Positions 11,491 to 23,537 of a stretch of 64,000 nt of DNA are shown here, piece by piece. Numbering within the stretch: the first letter of the stretch is position 1; every line of letters starts with the position of its first letter. Origin of the DNA: Silene conica (taxonomy: Eukaryota > Streptophyta > Magnoliopsida > Caryophyllales > Caryophyllaceae); assembly GCA_029255685.2 (NCBI GenBank), contig CM055319.2:29049568-29113567 (forward strand). The letters run 5' to 3'. The notes below the pieces were generated by a model. It was not told where the DNA came from. It ran no database searches and saw only the letters and a program-made list of their open reading frames with translations. The position numbers and the translations under genes are program-made.

Positions 11491-11897
11491 GTGGAGATGA
11501 TTGACTTTCTATTTATAGTAATGTTTGATTGTTTACTTTTCCTCTACTCAACCTCGTGGTTGACCTTGTGTATTCGTAATCACCTGTGATGAACCAATTT
11601 ATTGGGGAGCAGATTGAGAGGTGCTTGAGACTATGGGAGCTAAGGGAAGGGAGAGCTTGGATCCGGACCAGACTAGAGTCTAGATCACTATAGTCGTTTT
11701 ATCATGAGTTGTACTTTATTTTCATAAGACAATTTTGAAAACGGTTGTAAGAACTTGCTATTGAGTTTAACATTTAATAATTAAAGTACTGTTTTCTTTC
11801 CTTTGTATCTACTGCCTCGGGAAACCGAGATGGTAACACCCTTATTTATCTGGGGAGTCCTAGAACAGGCCCTTGAATAAATCAGGGTGTTACAAAG

Positions 11898-11909
11898 TGG
11901 TATCAGAGC
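11898..11909 (+). other. primer binding site (initiator tRNA-Met)
   Basis: TGGTATCAGAGC, complementary to the 3' end of plant initiator tRNA-Met, three bases downstream of the 5' LTR. This is the normal start of minus-strand DNA synthesis in this family. Confidence 0.93.
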
Positions 11910-12424
11910 GACCGATCCTCAGGCCTAACCTAATGAACTCAATGAATGTAGGATGAGTCTAAATAAAACAGGATAGGACTGTTAGGAGCACACTAAAGGG
12001 AAAGTATGGGTCTGGGGCCCCCTCACACCGAACCATTGGCCCTCTCAGTTTTACCTGGGAACCCAGTGTGTATACGAGAGAAAAGGGTAGAATAAGAAGA
12101 GATGGTACTAATGGTGAATTGTGATGAGAATGTCCTCATATGTGAATAACTTGGATAAGCCAGTAAGGATATGTGCATGAAGGAATTTTATTTGTATGAA
12201 TACAAAAGATGTATGATGTTATGGGTGCATGAGGTGATTTGAGTTATATCAGTAATTTTATCATGTCTAGCGATATGCGGTTATGTGATCCCCGAGCCAT
12301 GTTATAGATAAGTGTTACTCGATATGTTAGTTGTTTATGGACTTTGATGCTTAGGGAACCTAGCCCTAATCCAAGTGAGTGCCCACTTGAGCCGGGACTC
12401 ATTTCTTTTCTATGTATTATAGTG

Positions 12425-13720
12425 ATGCCTCCAAGAAGAAATAATGTCGCTAATATCACTCAAGAGGAGATGGATCGGTTGATAGCAGAGAATGAGGCCC
12501 TAAAGGCCAAACGCATGGATTCCGCGAAAATGAGCACTATCATCGCGAGGCATAACCCTACCCAATTCACTGGGGAGGGGGAACATCATTTGCTAGGAGC
12601 ATGGTGTCGGGAATTCAGTAATTTGTTCAAACTGGTAGATTGCCCCGAAGAACTGAGGGTTGACCAAGCAGCTCACTATCTTCGAGGTATGGCCGGTGAC
12701 TGGTGGACCGGAAATAAAGGAGAAATTCGGGAAGCAGCTAGAGAGGATAGGACCGAGTTTGTCACCTGGATCACGTTTAAGAGGATCCTATATGAAGTGT
12801 TCCTACCAGAATTCTAGAAAAGTAAGCTGAGAGAGGAGTTCGATACCTTCCGAATGACAGAGGATATGATGGTGGAGGGCTATTATCGGAAGTTCATCCA
12901 GTTGATGAGCTATGTGGGGGACATGGGTTTTGATGATGCTATGCTGGCGATGAAGTTTGAGAGGGGGTTAACAATAAATATCAAGAAGAGGCTTATTGCG
13001 GCTCCGCCCACCACAGTCCGGGACATCTACTTAAGGGCTGGGGCGGCGGAGAGGCTCTCAGAAATGATTAAGGAGCGCAAGAAGACAAAGTCTGAAAAGA
13101 GGAAGGCTGAAGTGGTGACTGGAAGTTCTGGGTCGAAGAAGCAAAGCATCAATAAGTACAGTGGGTACTTCAGTAACAGTGCCTCAGGAGGTGCAAGGAA
13201 TTAGAGTGGGGGAACTTCAGGAGTGGAGGTTCTGGCAGTGGGCCGATAGGAATAGTTTGCTTTGGCTGTGGAAAGACGAGGCACAAGCAGGCGGTGTGTC
13301 GCTCATCAGGGGGAAACCAGCCTGGAGGTTATCGTACGCCGACATTAGGGTATACTGGACCACATACTCAATCTTATGGTAGCAGTGGGTACCGTACACC
13401 CATGTCTGGCTATGGTGGGGGAGCGAAGTCTAGAGGCAGCAGCAATTATCAGAGAAACTACAACAATTATCAGAACCGCTCGTACCAGAATCAATACAAT
13501 GGAGGTGGAAGCAATAAGAAGACGGGAGGGGAAGGGAACCAGCAGGCTGGGACATCTAGTGCCAGTCAGAGTGGAGCTAAATCCAGTGGCAAGCTTTTTG
13601 CCATGGGAAAACAGGCAGCTCAAGATGATGCTCATGTGGTGACCGGTACTTTTCTCGTGAACTCTAAACCTACTTTTGTACTTTTCGATTTCGGGGCTAC
13701 CCATTCTTTTGTGTCTTGAG
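12425..13720 (+). pseudogene. chromovirus A gag region
   Basis: Opens at MPPRRNNVANITQEEMDRLI, a common start in Tekay-like gag proteins. It has a Retrotrans_gag stretch (FTGEGEHHLLGAWCREFSNL, LRGMAGDWWTG) and a Gly/Asn/Gln-rich tail. Gag forms the particle around the RNA. The region is a fossil with more than one break. It leads directly into protease. Confidence 0.88.
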
Positions 13721-15280
13721 AGCATGTTAGGGCCTTGGGACTTGAGAGATTTGATTTGGTCGCGGACTCAGTGGCCATACCTTCAGGCGAGTCGATAACT
13801 TGTAATAGAGTATATAGAAGTGTAACAATCAAAATCGGGGAGGCAATTTTCTATTGTGACCTCATAGAATTTCCACTGGGGGGTTTTGAGGTGATTCTAG
13901 GGATGGACTGGCTGGGGAAGTATCGAGCTTTCATTGACTGTCATCAAAAGAAAATTTCCTTGAGGGGACCTAAGGGAGTGAGGGTGTCTTACAAGGGATA
14001 TCGAGTCAAACCTAAAATCAAATTCATTTCCGTCAATACCCTTAAGTCTAGCTTGAGGAAAGAAGAGAGTCTGATCTTATGCCAGATGTGGAATTGTGAG
14101 GCTAAGACCCCTAAGACTAGTGAGATACCTGTAGTGCGGGAGTTTGAGGGGGTATTCCGAGACGACGTTCCAGGGTTGCCGCCAAGGAGGGAGGTGGAAT
14201 TTTCCATTGACCTAAAACCAGGGGCGGGACCAATATCTAAATCACCGTATCGTATGGGACCGAAGGAGATGGAGGAATTGAAAAAGCAGTTGGATGAACT
14301 AGCTAAAACAGTATTCATCTGACCCAGTGTGTCGCCCTGGGGAGCACCTGTATTATTTGTGAAGAAGAAGGATGGGAGTTGGAGGCTTTGTGTTGACTAT
14401 CGAGAACTGAATAATGTGACCATCAAGAACCGATATCCTTTGCCCAGAATTGACGACCTGTTCGATCAGTTAAATGGAGCCGGGGTTTTCTCTAAGATTG
14501 ACTTGAGATCCGGTTATCACCAGTTGAGAATAAAAGATGAAGATATTCCAAAGACCGCTTTCAGAACAAGGTATGGCCACTACGAATTTGTGGTTTTGCC
14601 ATTCGGATTGACTAACGCTCCAGTTGTGTTCATGGATTTGATGAACCGAGTCTTTAGCCCACACCTGGATACGTTCGTGGTGGTATTCATTGATGACATC
14701 CTAGTGTATTCCAAGAATGCAGAAGAGCACGAGGATCATTTGAGGAGAGTACTTCAGACCCTGGAGGAGCATAAGCTCAATGCCAAGCTGAGTAAGTGTG
14801 AGTTCTGGCTGGAGAAAGTCGCATTTCTGGGGCATGTAATTTCCAAGGAGGGGGTGTCTGTCGACCCTAGTAAGATCGATGCTGTGACTAAGTGGCAAAG
14901 TCCGAAGAATGTGAGTGAGATACGAAGCTTCCTGGGATTGGCTGGTTATTCTCGGAGGTTTGTCAAGGATTTTTCAAAGATAGCAAAGTCCTTGACGTTG
15001 TTAATGAGGAAGGAGAACTGTTTCATTTGGGATGAGAGTTGTGAGAAGGCATTCCTGACCCTTTAGGAACGTCTGACAACAGCTCCTATCCTCGCCTTGC
15101 CTGTTGGGAGTGATAATTTCGAAGTTTATACTGACGCTTTCAAGCATGGACTGGGTTGTGTGCTAATGCAGAATTGGAGAGTGATCGCGTATGCTTCTCG
15201 CCAACTGAAGACCTATAAGGAAAATTATCCGACTCATGATTTGGAATTGGGAGCAGTGGTCTTTGCACTTAAATTGTGGC
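13610..15280 (+). pseudogene. chromovirus A protease, reverse transcriptase and start of RNase H
   Basis: The protease active-site region (VLFDFGATHSF) is followed by FPLGGFEVILGMDWL. Reverse transcriptase then shows [40 protein letters not shown], the [10 protein letters not shown] catalytic motif and [18 protein letters not shown]. RNase H begins with [20 protein letters not shown] and is cut at 15280 by chromovirus B. Order and motifs are standard for Ty3 pol. Fossil with a few breaks. Confidence 0.93.
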
Positions 15281-15998
15281 TGTAAAACCCCTCGCGGAAG
15301 CGGAAATATAAACATACAAAAGTACCAAAATTGCAGCGGAATTAAAACTTTTTAAAGAAAACAACATGCGAGAAGTCTTAAACTGAAACGGAAACTGAAA
15401 CTGAAATAAAACCAAAATAGATAAGTAACAGTTCTAAGTATCAAAACCAATATGTACATCAGCCTGGGATGGAACATCCCTACAGGCACCAAAACCAAAG
15501 TAACACAAGTCTAAGAGTCTAGCTATGCGATATAAGGTAAGTCATATGATGACAGCAGGATCATCACTCGCTAGCCCTCTCGTGAACCCATCTCCAACCA
15601 GCATGTACCTACATACATGAAAACATGTACGCCACAATCAGTGGGGAGTGACTAGAGTTCTCCTAGCCACCTCTTGTGACAACACGTAACATATAAAACA
15701 ATACAGAAAACTCCAACATATAACAACATGTGAAGCATAAACATCTCATCATCTGATCTCTTACTAACATGCGATTACAATGCACGGCTCTCGACCAACT
15801 TCATAAACAAACAGGAAGGAGAGCCGGTTTCCCTACTGGTTACCCAGTCGGGGGGTCTTTCAATCCAATTATTTATGAAACCGAACTAAGAGTCATCCAA
15901 TGCCTTGGATGATTAAACCATAAACATATATACATCATTAACCTACTATGCATATCTGACACTGTACCATCATCAAGGCAAGCAAATATAAAACAGCA

Positions 15999-16592
15999 AG
16001 TACAAAGGCTCAGAGGCGACATCTTAACGCATAACCTATGTACTAAAACAATCAGCAAGTATAAGGTTCAGAGGCGACATTTTAACGCATAACCTATATA
16101 CCAAGTTCACAATATCAAGCAAGGACTCAGAGGCGAAAACTCAACGCATGGACCGGCTATCACAGAACACTAGACTCAGAGGCGAAAACTCAACGCATGG
16201 ACTAGCATTCAATTCACTATCACAAGTAAGGAACTCAGAGGCGAAAACTTAACGCATGTTCCCCTACCACATCACAAGATACTAGACTTAGAGGCGAAAA
16301 CTCAACGCATGTTCTAGCACCAAACACCTGCACTCCGGGTAAGGTATGACAACCTGACTGCCCCGTCGTGCAGTTGCTCTACTCGTCAGACTCAGTGGCC
16401 AGCTTTAAGGCATGTCCTGACGCGATCACACATACATGTCTGGACTCAGAGGCGAAAACTCAACGCATGTCCCAGACACGACAAACAGACATGTATGGAA
16501 CTCAGAGGCGAAAACTCAACGCATGTTCCCATACACGACACACAACTCACGTATTAAGTTCAGAGGCCAGCTTAAGGCATAACTTAATACGC
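15999..16592. repeat. array of ten hairpin units with constant loop and variable stems (left copy)
   Basis: Ten spaced units share the core CAGAGGCGAAAACTCAACGC (followed by AT) or a shorter variant (CAGAGGCCAGCTTAAGGCAT). In most units the bases just left of the core are the reverse complement of those just right of it, but these stem words differ between units. Examples are ACGTATTAAGTT with AACTTAATACGC, ATGTCTGGACT with GTCCCAGAC, and CGTCAGACT with GTCCTGACG. Two units (starting about 16122 and 16170) pair only weakly. An identical arrangement lies in the partner LTR at 23538-24130. Confidence 0.85.
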
Positions 16593-16880
16593 ATCAAAAA
16601 AATACCATCCAAGTCTATGAACTACTCTATAGTTCTACCTTTAACCTCTAATCAACACTTAATTGATCCCGAGAACTAAGATGAGGGAGAGCCGGTTTCC
16701 CTTTCGGTTGCCCGACCGGGGGGTCTCTATCCTTATCCATTCCCGAACTCAATATAATGTTGCCCATCCTCCGGGGACCTCAAATGCATGTCAAAGGTAC
16801 ACAAAACAAGTTTCAATCAAAACCGATTAACCATTTGAAAGTTACACGCGAAAACAACTCGAAACCGCCATCAGGGATCC

Positions 16881-17261
16881 CCAGCCGGTCGGCACGCAGC
16901 CGGTCGGCCGGCTGGTGGTCCCTCAGCCTTCGCCTTTCTTTTCAAAACCGAGAACATCACAAAGGACTCTCAGCCGGTCGGCAGGCAGCCGGTCGGCCGG
17001 CCTGGACTCCATTCCCTAGCCTTCACTATTTCGCAAACCACCCCATATGCACTCCCAGCCGGCTGGCAGGCGGCCGGTCTGCCGGCTGGGCTCCCATCCT
17101 ACTTACGTTCTCGCAAAACATACGCAACATACAACGACTACCAGCCGGTCGGCAGGCAGCCGGTCGGCTGGCTGGCAGTCCTAAGTCAAAATCTCAAAAA
17201 CTCTTAAAACACGAAACAACCCTCCCAGCCGGTCGACCGGCGGCCGGTCGGTCGACCGGCT
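16881..17261. repeat. five GC-rich palindromic modules (left LTR copy)
   Basis: Five blocks of about 35 bp begin near 16881, 16970, 17055, 17141 and 17226. They start with CCAGCCGG, carry an internal repeat AGCCGGTCGGC 15 bp apart, and close with CCGGCTGG. The fifth contains CCGGTCGACCGG and GGTCGGTCGACC. Spacers between blocks are AT-richer and unrelated to each other. Confidence 0.85.
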
Positions 17262-18213
17262 CAGAGAGCCTGATACGCAAAATCGCCATTTTCGCCCTTT
17301 TCAATAATCTCCTAAATCGACACCCAAACTTCCAAAATAACCACAATTGATGTTTACTCCACATTAAGGATCATCCAACAATACTAATTACCAGCAAACA
17401 AAACCAACAACAATCCTCAAACGATTAGTTTCATGTATCCGTCTTAACATATGAAAAACTGAAATTATACTTATGAACACATAACCATATTTCCAAGCAT
17501 GAATTCTTCACATAAGCATAAACCTAAACATGTTTCTAAGTCTAGTAAACATAAAACTTAAGTAAAATCAGAAACAAACATGAGAATCCATCAAACATGC
17601 TAATATTCACATTAAGGCCGAGTTTCTCATTATCGTCACCTTTCAAGCTTACTCCGGCAGATGATCCTCCTCAATCACGTAACTATCAGTGTCGGGATCG
17701 TCCAGGCCAACACCTACAACATAGAAAACGGATTTTAAGGAAAACAGCCCGTTTTTCAAAGTCGACGAAATGAAAAATGAAAGTGATGGATGACTAGGAA
17801 ATCGAACGAGGATTCCGAAAATGTACTTACTTTTGCAATTTGAAGAATGGATGATGAAGAAAAGCTCAAAAGAAGTTCTTAGGAATGGAGGTTTATGAGA
17901 GGTTTGAGTTCACTGTAAAAATGAAATGTTGAGGATGAAGGATGTCGACATATTATTTAAGTAGGGTACAATGAGTTGTCCTTTCCGTATTATGAAACGG
18001 GTCGGATAAAATAGAACGGGTGTTTAAGTCGGGTATTTAAATGTTGCCAAGTTTGTATTCGTCTTAAGGACTTGAGGTTCTTAAGACGGATCTTACTTTT
18101 TAAATTAAAATCTTACGAGTTAAATTATTAAAATATTATTTTATTACTTAAAATAATTTAAAACGCTTAAATTAGATTTTACGAAAATACGGGATGTTAC
18201 AATCACCCCAACT

Positions 18214-21200
18214 TCAAAAAGTTTCGTCCTCGAAACTCGAACGGAGATAAATTCTAACTAACTCCCACGTCTGCTCCTCAACATCACCGCAACGCCAAAG
18301 GATCTTCACTAGCGGCACCACCTTGCTCCTAAGCTTCCTATCCTGACGGTTTAGGATCTTCACGGGATGCTCCTCGAAAGCAAGACTCGGCTCCAAGTTC
18401 TCGATTTCTCTAGGCAGAACATGACTCGGGTCACTAACATACTTACGGAGCTGAGAAACATGAAAAACGCTATGAACCTTGCCCAAACTAGGAGGCAAGT
18501 CCAAACGGGAAGCAGCAGCACCAATCCTTTTCACGATCTCAAAAGGTCCAATATACTTAGGGCTCAACTTGCCCTTAACTCCAAACCTCTTAACACCCTT
18601 CATTGGCGAAACTCTCAAGAAGACTCTATCACCCACCTCAAACTCTAAGGGTCTACGGCGAACATCAGCATAGGATTTCTGCCGGTCCTGTGCGGCCTTC
18701 ATCCTACCTCTGATAAGCTGAACCTGATCAATAGTAACAGCTAACTGGTCCGGTCCTAGGTCACGAATGTCACTAGCCTGGTCCCAAAAAATCGGACTAC
18801 GGCACTTCCTACCATAAAGAGCCTCGTACGGAGCCATACCAATGGAAGCATGATAACTGATGTTGTAAGAAAACTCTACCAACGGCAAAAACTGCTCCCA
18901 AGAACTCTGAAAATCAAGGGCACAAGCACGGAGCAAATCCTCTAGTGTCTGAATGGTCCTCTCGGATTGCCCATCGGTCGCGGCATGAAATGCGGTGCTC
19001 ATCAACAAACGGCTACCCATAGCCTCCTGCAAAGCCTTCCAGAACCTGGAACAAAATCTCGGATCTCGATCTGAAACGATCTCTCTCGGCACGCCATGAT
19101 ATCGGACTATCTCAGCAATATAAGCCCTGGCTAAACGATCCATATCCCATGTCTTTCTGATCGGCACGAATCTGGCACACTTAGTTAGACGATCAACAAT
19201 AACCCAAATCGCATCTTTGCCTCCCACAGTCTTAGGCAAAGCCGTAACGAAGTCCATAGATATACACTCCCACTTCCACTGAGGAACGGGAAGCGGCTGT
19301 AGCAAACCACCAGGTCTCCTATGCTCTATCTTGACTTGTTGACAAGTCAAGCACCTACTAACATAATCCAAGATCTCCTTCTTCATACCAGGCCACCAAA
19401 ACATAAGCCTCAAATCCTTGTGCATCTTCTCTCCTCCCGGATGAACGGAATACGGTGACAAGTGAGCCTCATCAAGAACCTTCTTCCTCAAATTTGGCAC
19501 ATCAGGAACATACATCCTACCTCGGAACCTAAGGAAACCATCAGCATCAATCACCAAGTCAGGTGCAACACCACTCGAAATCTTAGCCTCGAACTTCTTG
19601 AAATCGGCATCTGAAGGTAAACTCTGGCGAATCTCCCAATATAAAGACGGCTCGGCAGTCATAGCAGACAACCAATCAAAACCACTACTCACCATCTCTA
19701 ACCTCAGCTTCCGGAACTCGGAACACAACTCATCGGGCAATACTCTCAAAGCACTCATCGAGTGAGAAGTCTTGCGGCTAAGCGCATCTGCAACTACATT
19801 GGCTTTTCCCTCATGATATAACAACTCAATGTCGTAATCTTTCACCAACTCTAGCCAACGTCTCCGTCTCATGTTAAGGTCTTTCTGAGTAAAAATGTAC
19901 TTAAGACTCTTGTGATCTGTGAAAATACGGCAATGGGATCCAATCAGGTAATGACGCCACATCTTCAAAGCATGAACAACTGCGGCCAACTCCAAATCAT
20001 GTGTCGGATAGTTCACCTCATGAACTCTCAACTGTCTAGATGAATATGCTATCACCTTACCACTCTGCATCAGTACGCATCCCAGTCCTAACATCGAAGC
20101 ATCACAATACACATCGAAGTCAACTCCGATCTCTGGCAAAGCTAACACGGGGGCGGAAGTCAATCTGGTCTTCAACTCCTAGAAAGAACTCTCGCACTTG
20201 TCGGTCCAAACAAACTTAGCTTCCTTCTTCAGTAACTGAGTCATCGGGCGAGCTAATCTAGAGAAATCCTCAACGAATCTACGATAATAACCAGCCAATC
20301 CAAGGAAACTACGGATCTCTCCAACATCTTTGGGACTCTCCCAATCTACTACAGCCTCAATCTTCGCGGGATCAACCATAACTCCCTCACTAGATATCAC
20401 ATGTCCGAGAAATGCAACTTTAGAGAGCCAAAATTCACACTTCGAAAACTTTGCGAACCATTTCTGTCTGCGCAGAATCCCTAGAATCAATCGAAGATGC
20501 TCAGCATGTTCCTCATCGGTCTTCGAATAAATGAGAATGTCATCGATAAACACCACAACACAAGTGTCAAGATACTCACTGAAAGTACGGTTCATCTGAT
20601 CCATAAAAATAGCTGGTGCATTAGTCAACCCGAATGGCATGACTAGGAACTCAAAATGCCCATATCTGGTACGAAAAGCAGTCTTCGCAATATCAGCCTC
20701 TCTCACTGGAATCTGATGATAACCCGATCGAAGATCAATCTTGGAAAACCTAGAAGCACCTCTCAACTGATCGAATAAGTCATCTATCCTAGGCAAAGGA
20801 TATCTATTCTTCACGGTCACTCGGTTCAACTCTCTATAGTCAATGCAAAGTCTCATGGAACCATCTTTCTTCTTAACGAACAAAACGGGAGCACCCCACG
20901 GAGAAGCACTAGGTCTAATGAAACCCTTCTCAATCACCTCCTCTAATTGCTGCTTCAACTCTTTCAACTCTGGCGGAGCCATACGGTAAGGAGCTTTGGA
21001 AATCGGTCCGGTACCTGGAACAAGCTCAATAGTAAACTCCACATCTCTCTCTGGCGGTATCCCTGGCAAGTCCTCTGGGAACACATCTGGATACTCACGA
21101 ACAATGGCTACATCCTCAAGCTTCGGTAGCGATGGTTTAGCAGCTGTAACAACACACAGGAAGGCTTGGCAACCCTTCCTAAGAAGATGAGAAGCTTTCA

Positions 21201-22653
21201 TTGAAGAAATCACTCGGACACCCTTTTGAGGGCGAGTTCCCCTATAGGAAACACGAACTCCTGAAGAACTCCTCAAGCAGATTTTCTGGTCGCGTCACTC
21301 GAAGCGAGCATGGTATCGCGATAACCAATCCATACCGAGGATAATGTCAAACTCCTCGAGAGGAAATCTCAGTAAGTCCGCTGGAAATGTGCCTTGACCA
21401 ATAATAATAGGAACATCCCTATGGGACGAAGAGCAGGAAAACACGTCTCCAGAAGGTAAGGAAATGGAAGTCTCCTCAACCAATGAAGACTCAAGAGCTA
21501 GACGGTCGGCGAACTGAGTCGATATAAATGATAAAGAAGCTCCAGTATCGAATAAAATAAGGCACTCAGCACCAAGAACAGAAAAGATACCGGCAACAAT
21601 GTCTGGATGAGCCTCTGCCTCAGCCCTAGTCATCACGAAGATCTTCCCCTTCGGCTTTCCTCTTCTGGTCGCTGCAGCAGCAGTGGCAGCCTTGCCAAGA
21701 ACAGTATCCTTCTCAGGACAATCAAAGGATCTATGCCCATATCCATTACACGTATAACACTTATAGGCATTCTTGAAACAATCAAACCCTGGATGAAGCG
21801 GTTTACCACAACGGCGGCAAACAGTAGAAGCAGTGTCGGTGTGAAATGTGGTCTTAGCAACCGGAGCAGAGAACCTCTCAAAACGCTTCTTCTGAGAAGA
21901 AGGCAAAGAAGTAGAAGGAACAAATGGTCTCTTCCCTTGGTACACTGATCTCTGGTGAGGTGTCACACTAGAAGTAGCAGCACGGGTCTCAGCATCTATG
22001 GCACGAATAGAACTCTCGGCCCAAATAGCATCATCATATACCTCCACAAAAGAAGTCGAATCTCGACGAACCATGCTATCGATGCGCGGCCCTAGCTTGC
22101 CACGGTAAAAGTAGACTCTCTCGGCCTCATCTCTGACAAATCTCGATGCGAAGTGAGCAAGTTGATTGAAACGGTCTGTGAACTCCTTAACTGACATCTT
22201 GCCTTGCTTTAAATCCATGAATTCTTTGAGTCGCTGTGATCTGAGCTCTTTAGGATAGAACCTCGTCTCGAGCTTATCCTTGAAAGCATCCCAATCGAAC
22301 AGAGGATCATGAGTGAAAGTAGGTCCTGTCAACGCCCACCATCTATCGGCCTCAAGGGTAAGAAAGTGAGTGGCTAACCGCACTCTATCCTCTCTACCCA
22401 CCGAATACATAGTGAAGCTCTTTTCCATCTCTCTGAACCACTCGGTAAGAGCTACCGGATCAACCTCGCCACCATATGTCTTCACGTGGCTACGGGACAT
22501 CTGCGAAGCTATCCATGAGAAACTACCAGGACGATTAGCCTCGTTGCCTGGCGGTGGAGGAGGTGGAACATTCCCTGCTTGCTGTCTCTGAGTCTCAAGC
22601 AAATGCTGAATTGCTTGCAGCACAATGTTATCAGCAGCCCTAGGTCTCACCAT
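18214..22653 (-). pseudogene. chromovirus B gag-pol region
   Basis: Reading leftward: gag begins MVRPRAADNIVLQAIQHLLE, with a proline run, a Retrotrans_gag section (DRWWALTGPTFTHDPLFDWD) and a zinc knuckle (CYTCNGYGHRSFDC, preceded by CRRCGKPLHPGFDC). Protease shows LFDTGASLSFIS and DIILGMDWLSRYHA. Reverse transcriptase shows [20 protein letters not shown] and [13 protein letters not shown]. RNase H shows [19 protein letters not shown]. Integrase has its zinc-binding HPGGEKMHKDLR...CLTCQQVK and catalytic ISMDFVTALPKTVGGKDAIW and YHGVPREIVSDRDPRF. The C-terminus (EEHPVKILNRQDRKLRSK, VVPLVKILWRCGDVEEQTWE) is chromodomain-like. Family role: complete retrotransposition. About two breaks; otherwise whole. 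Confidence 0.96.
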
Positions 22654-22806
22654 CCTTCAAAAGAGAAAACAAGTATTAGCTCAGCAATTAGCAATCACAA
22701 TTAGACTACAAAATAAGTCCTTAGATCTACCCATCTCTCATTCATTATTTGTTTATTTGGTCAAGTTAAGGTTGGGGGTCACATGAGTGCGTCGGGAGCA
22801 ATAATG

Positions 22807-22819
22807 CTCTGATACCAAC
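22807..22819 (-). other. primer binding site (initiator tRNA-Met) of chromovirus B
   Basis: On the minus strand TTGGTATCAGAGC immediately follows the 5' LTR that ends at 22820. Confidence 0.93.
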
Positions 22820-23537
22820 TGTAAAACCCCTCGCGGAAGCGGAAATATAAACATACAAAAGTACCAAAATTGCAGCGGAATTAAAACTTTTTAAAGAAAA
22901 CAACATGCGAGAAGTCTTAAACTGAAACAGAAACAGAAACTGAAATAAAACCAAAATAGATAAGTAACAGTTCTAAGTATCAAAACCAATATGTACATCA
23001 GCCTGGGATGGAACATCCCTACAGGCACCAAAACGAAAGTAACACAAGTCTAAGAGTCTAGCTATGCGATATAAGGTAAGTCATATGATGACAGCAGGAT
23101 CATCACTCGCTAGCCCTCTTGTGAACCCATCTCCAACCAGCATGTACCTACATACATGAAAACATGTACGCCACAATCAGTGGGGAGTGACTAGAGTTCT
23201 CCTAGCCACCTCTTGTGACAACACGTAACATATAAAACAATACAGAATACTCCAACATATAACAACATGTGATGCATAAACATCTCATCCTCTGATCTCT
23301 TACTAACATGCGATTACAATGCACGGCTCTCGACCAACTTCATAAATAAACAGGAAGGAGAGCCGGTTTCCCTACTGGTTACCCAGTCAGGGGGTCTTTC
23401 AATCCAATTATTTATGAAACCGAACTAAGAGTCATCCAATGCCTTGGATTATTAAACCATAAACATATATACATCATTAACCTACTATGCATATCCGACA
23501 CTGTACCATCATCAAGGCAAGCAGATATAAAACAGCA

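Larger units (their letters stand above)
9616..11894 (+). repeat. chromovirus A 5' LTR
   Basis: Pairs with 29880-32181 over its full length, ends in TGTTACA and is followed by the primer site. It holds a (TTA)n microsatellite and a 27-bp tandem repeat. A solo LTR of the same family lies at 36821-38978 in the other orientation. Confidence 0.95.
15281..18201 (-). repeat. chromovirus B 3' LTR
   Basis: Begins TGTAAAACCC and ends GATGTTACA on the plus strand; partner at 22820-25739. Unusually rich in internal structure: a ten-unit hairpin-like array (15999-16592), two GAGAGCCGGTTTCCC hairpins (about 15817 and 16685) and five GC-rich palindromic modules (16881-17261). A TATA-like ACTTAAATAATATG in element orientation lies near 17950-17965, which would place all of these in the transcribed part. 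Confidence 0.95.

Noticed and set aside
15999-16592. CRISPR-like array
   Set aside because: Repeats with variable spacers, but the genome is a plant, the array lies in an LTR, units are irregularly spaced, and the variable parts next to the core are mutually complementary stem arms.
16757-17350. 197-codon plus-strand open frame as a real gene
   Set aside because: Lies antisense in an LTR, composition-driven by GC-rich repeats; duplicate at 24295 exists only because LTRs are copies.
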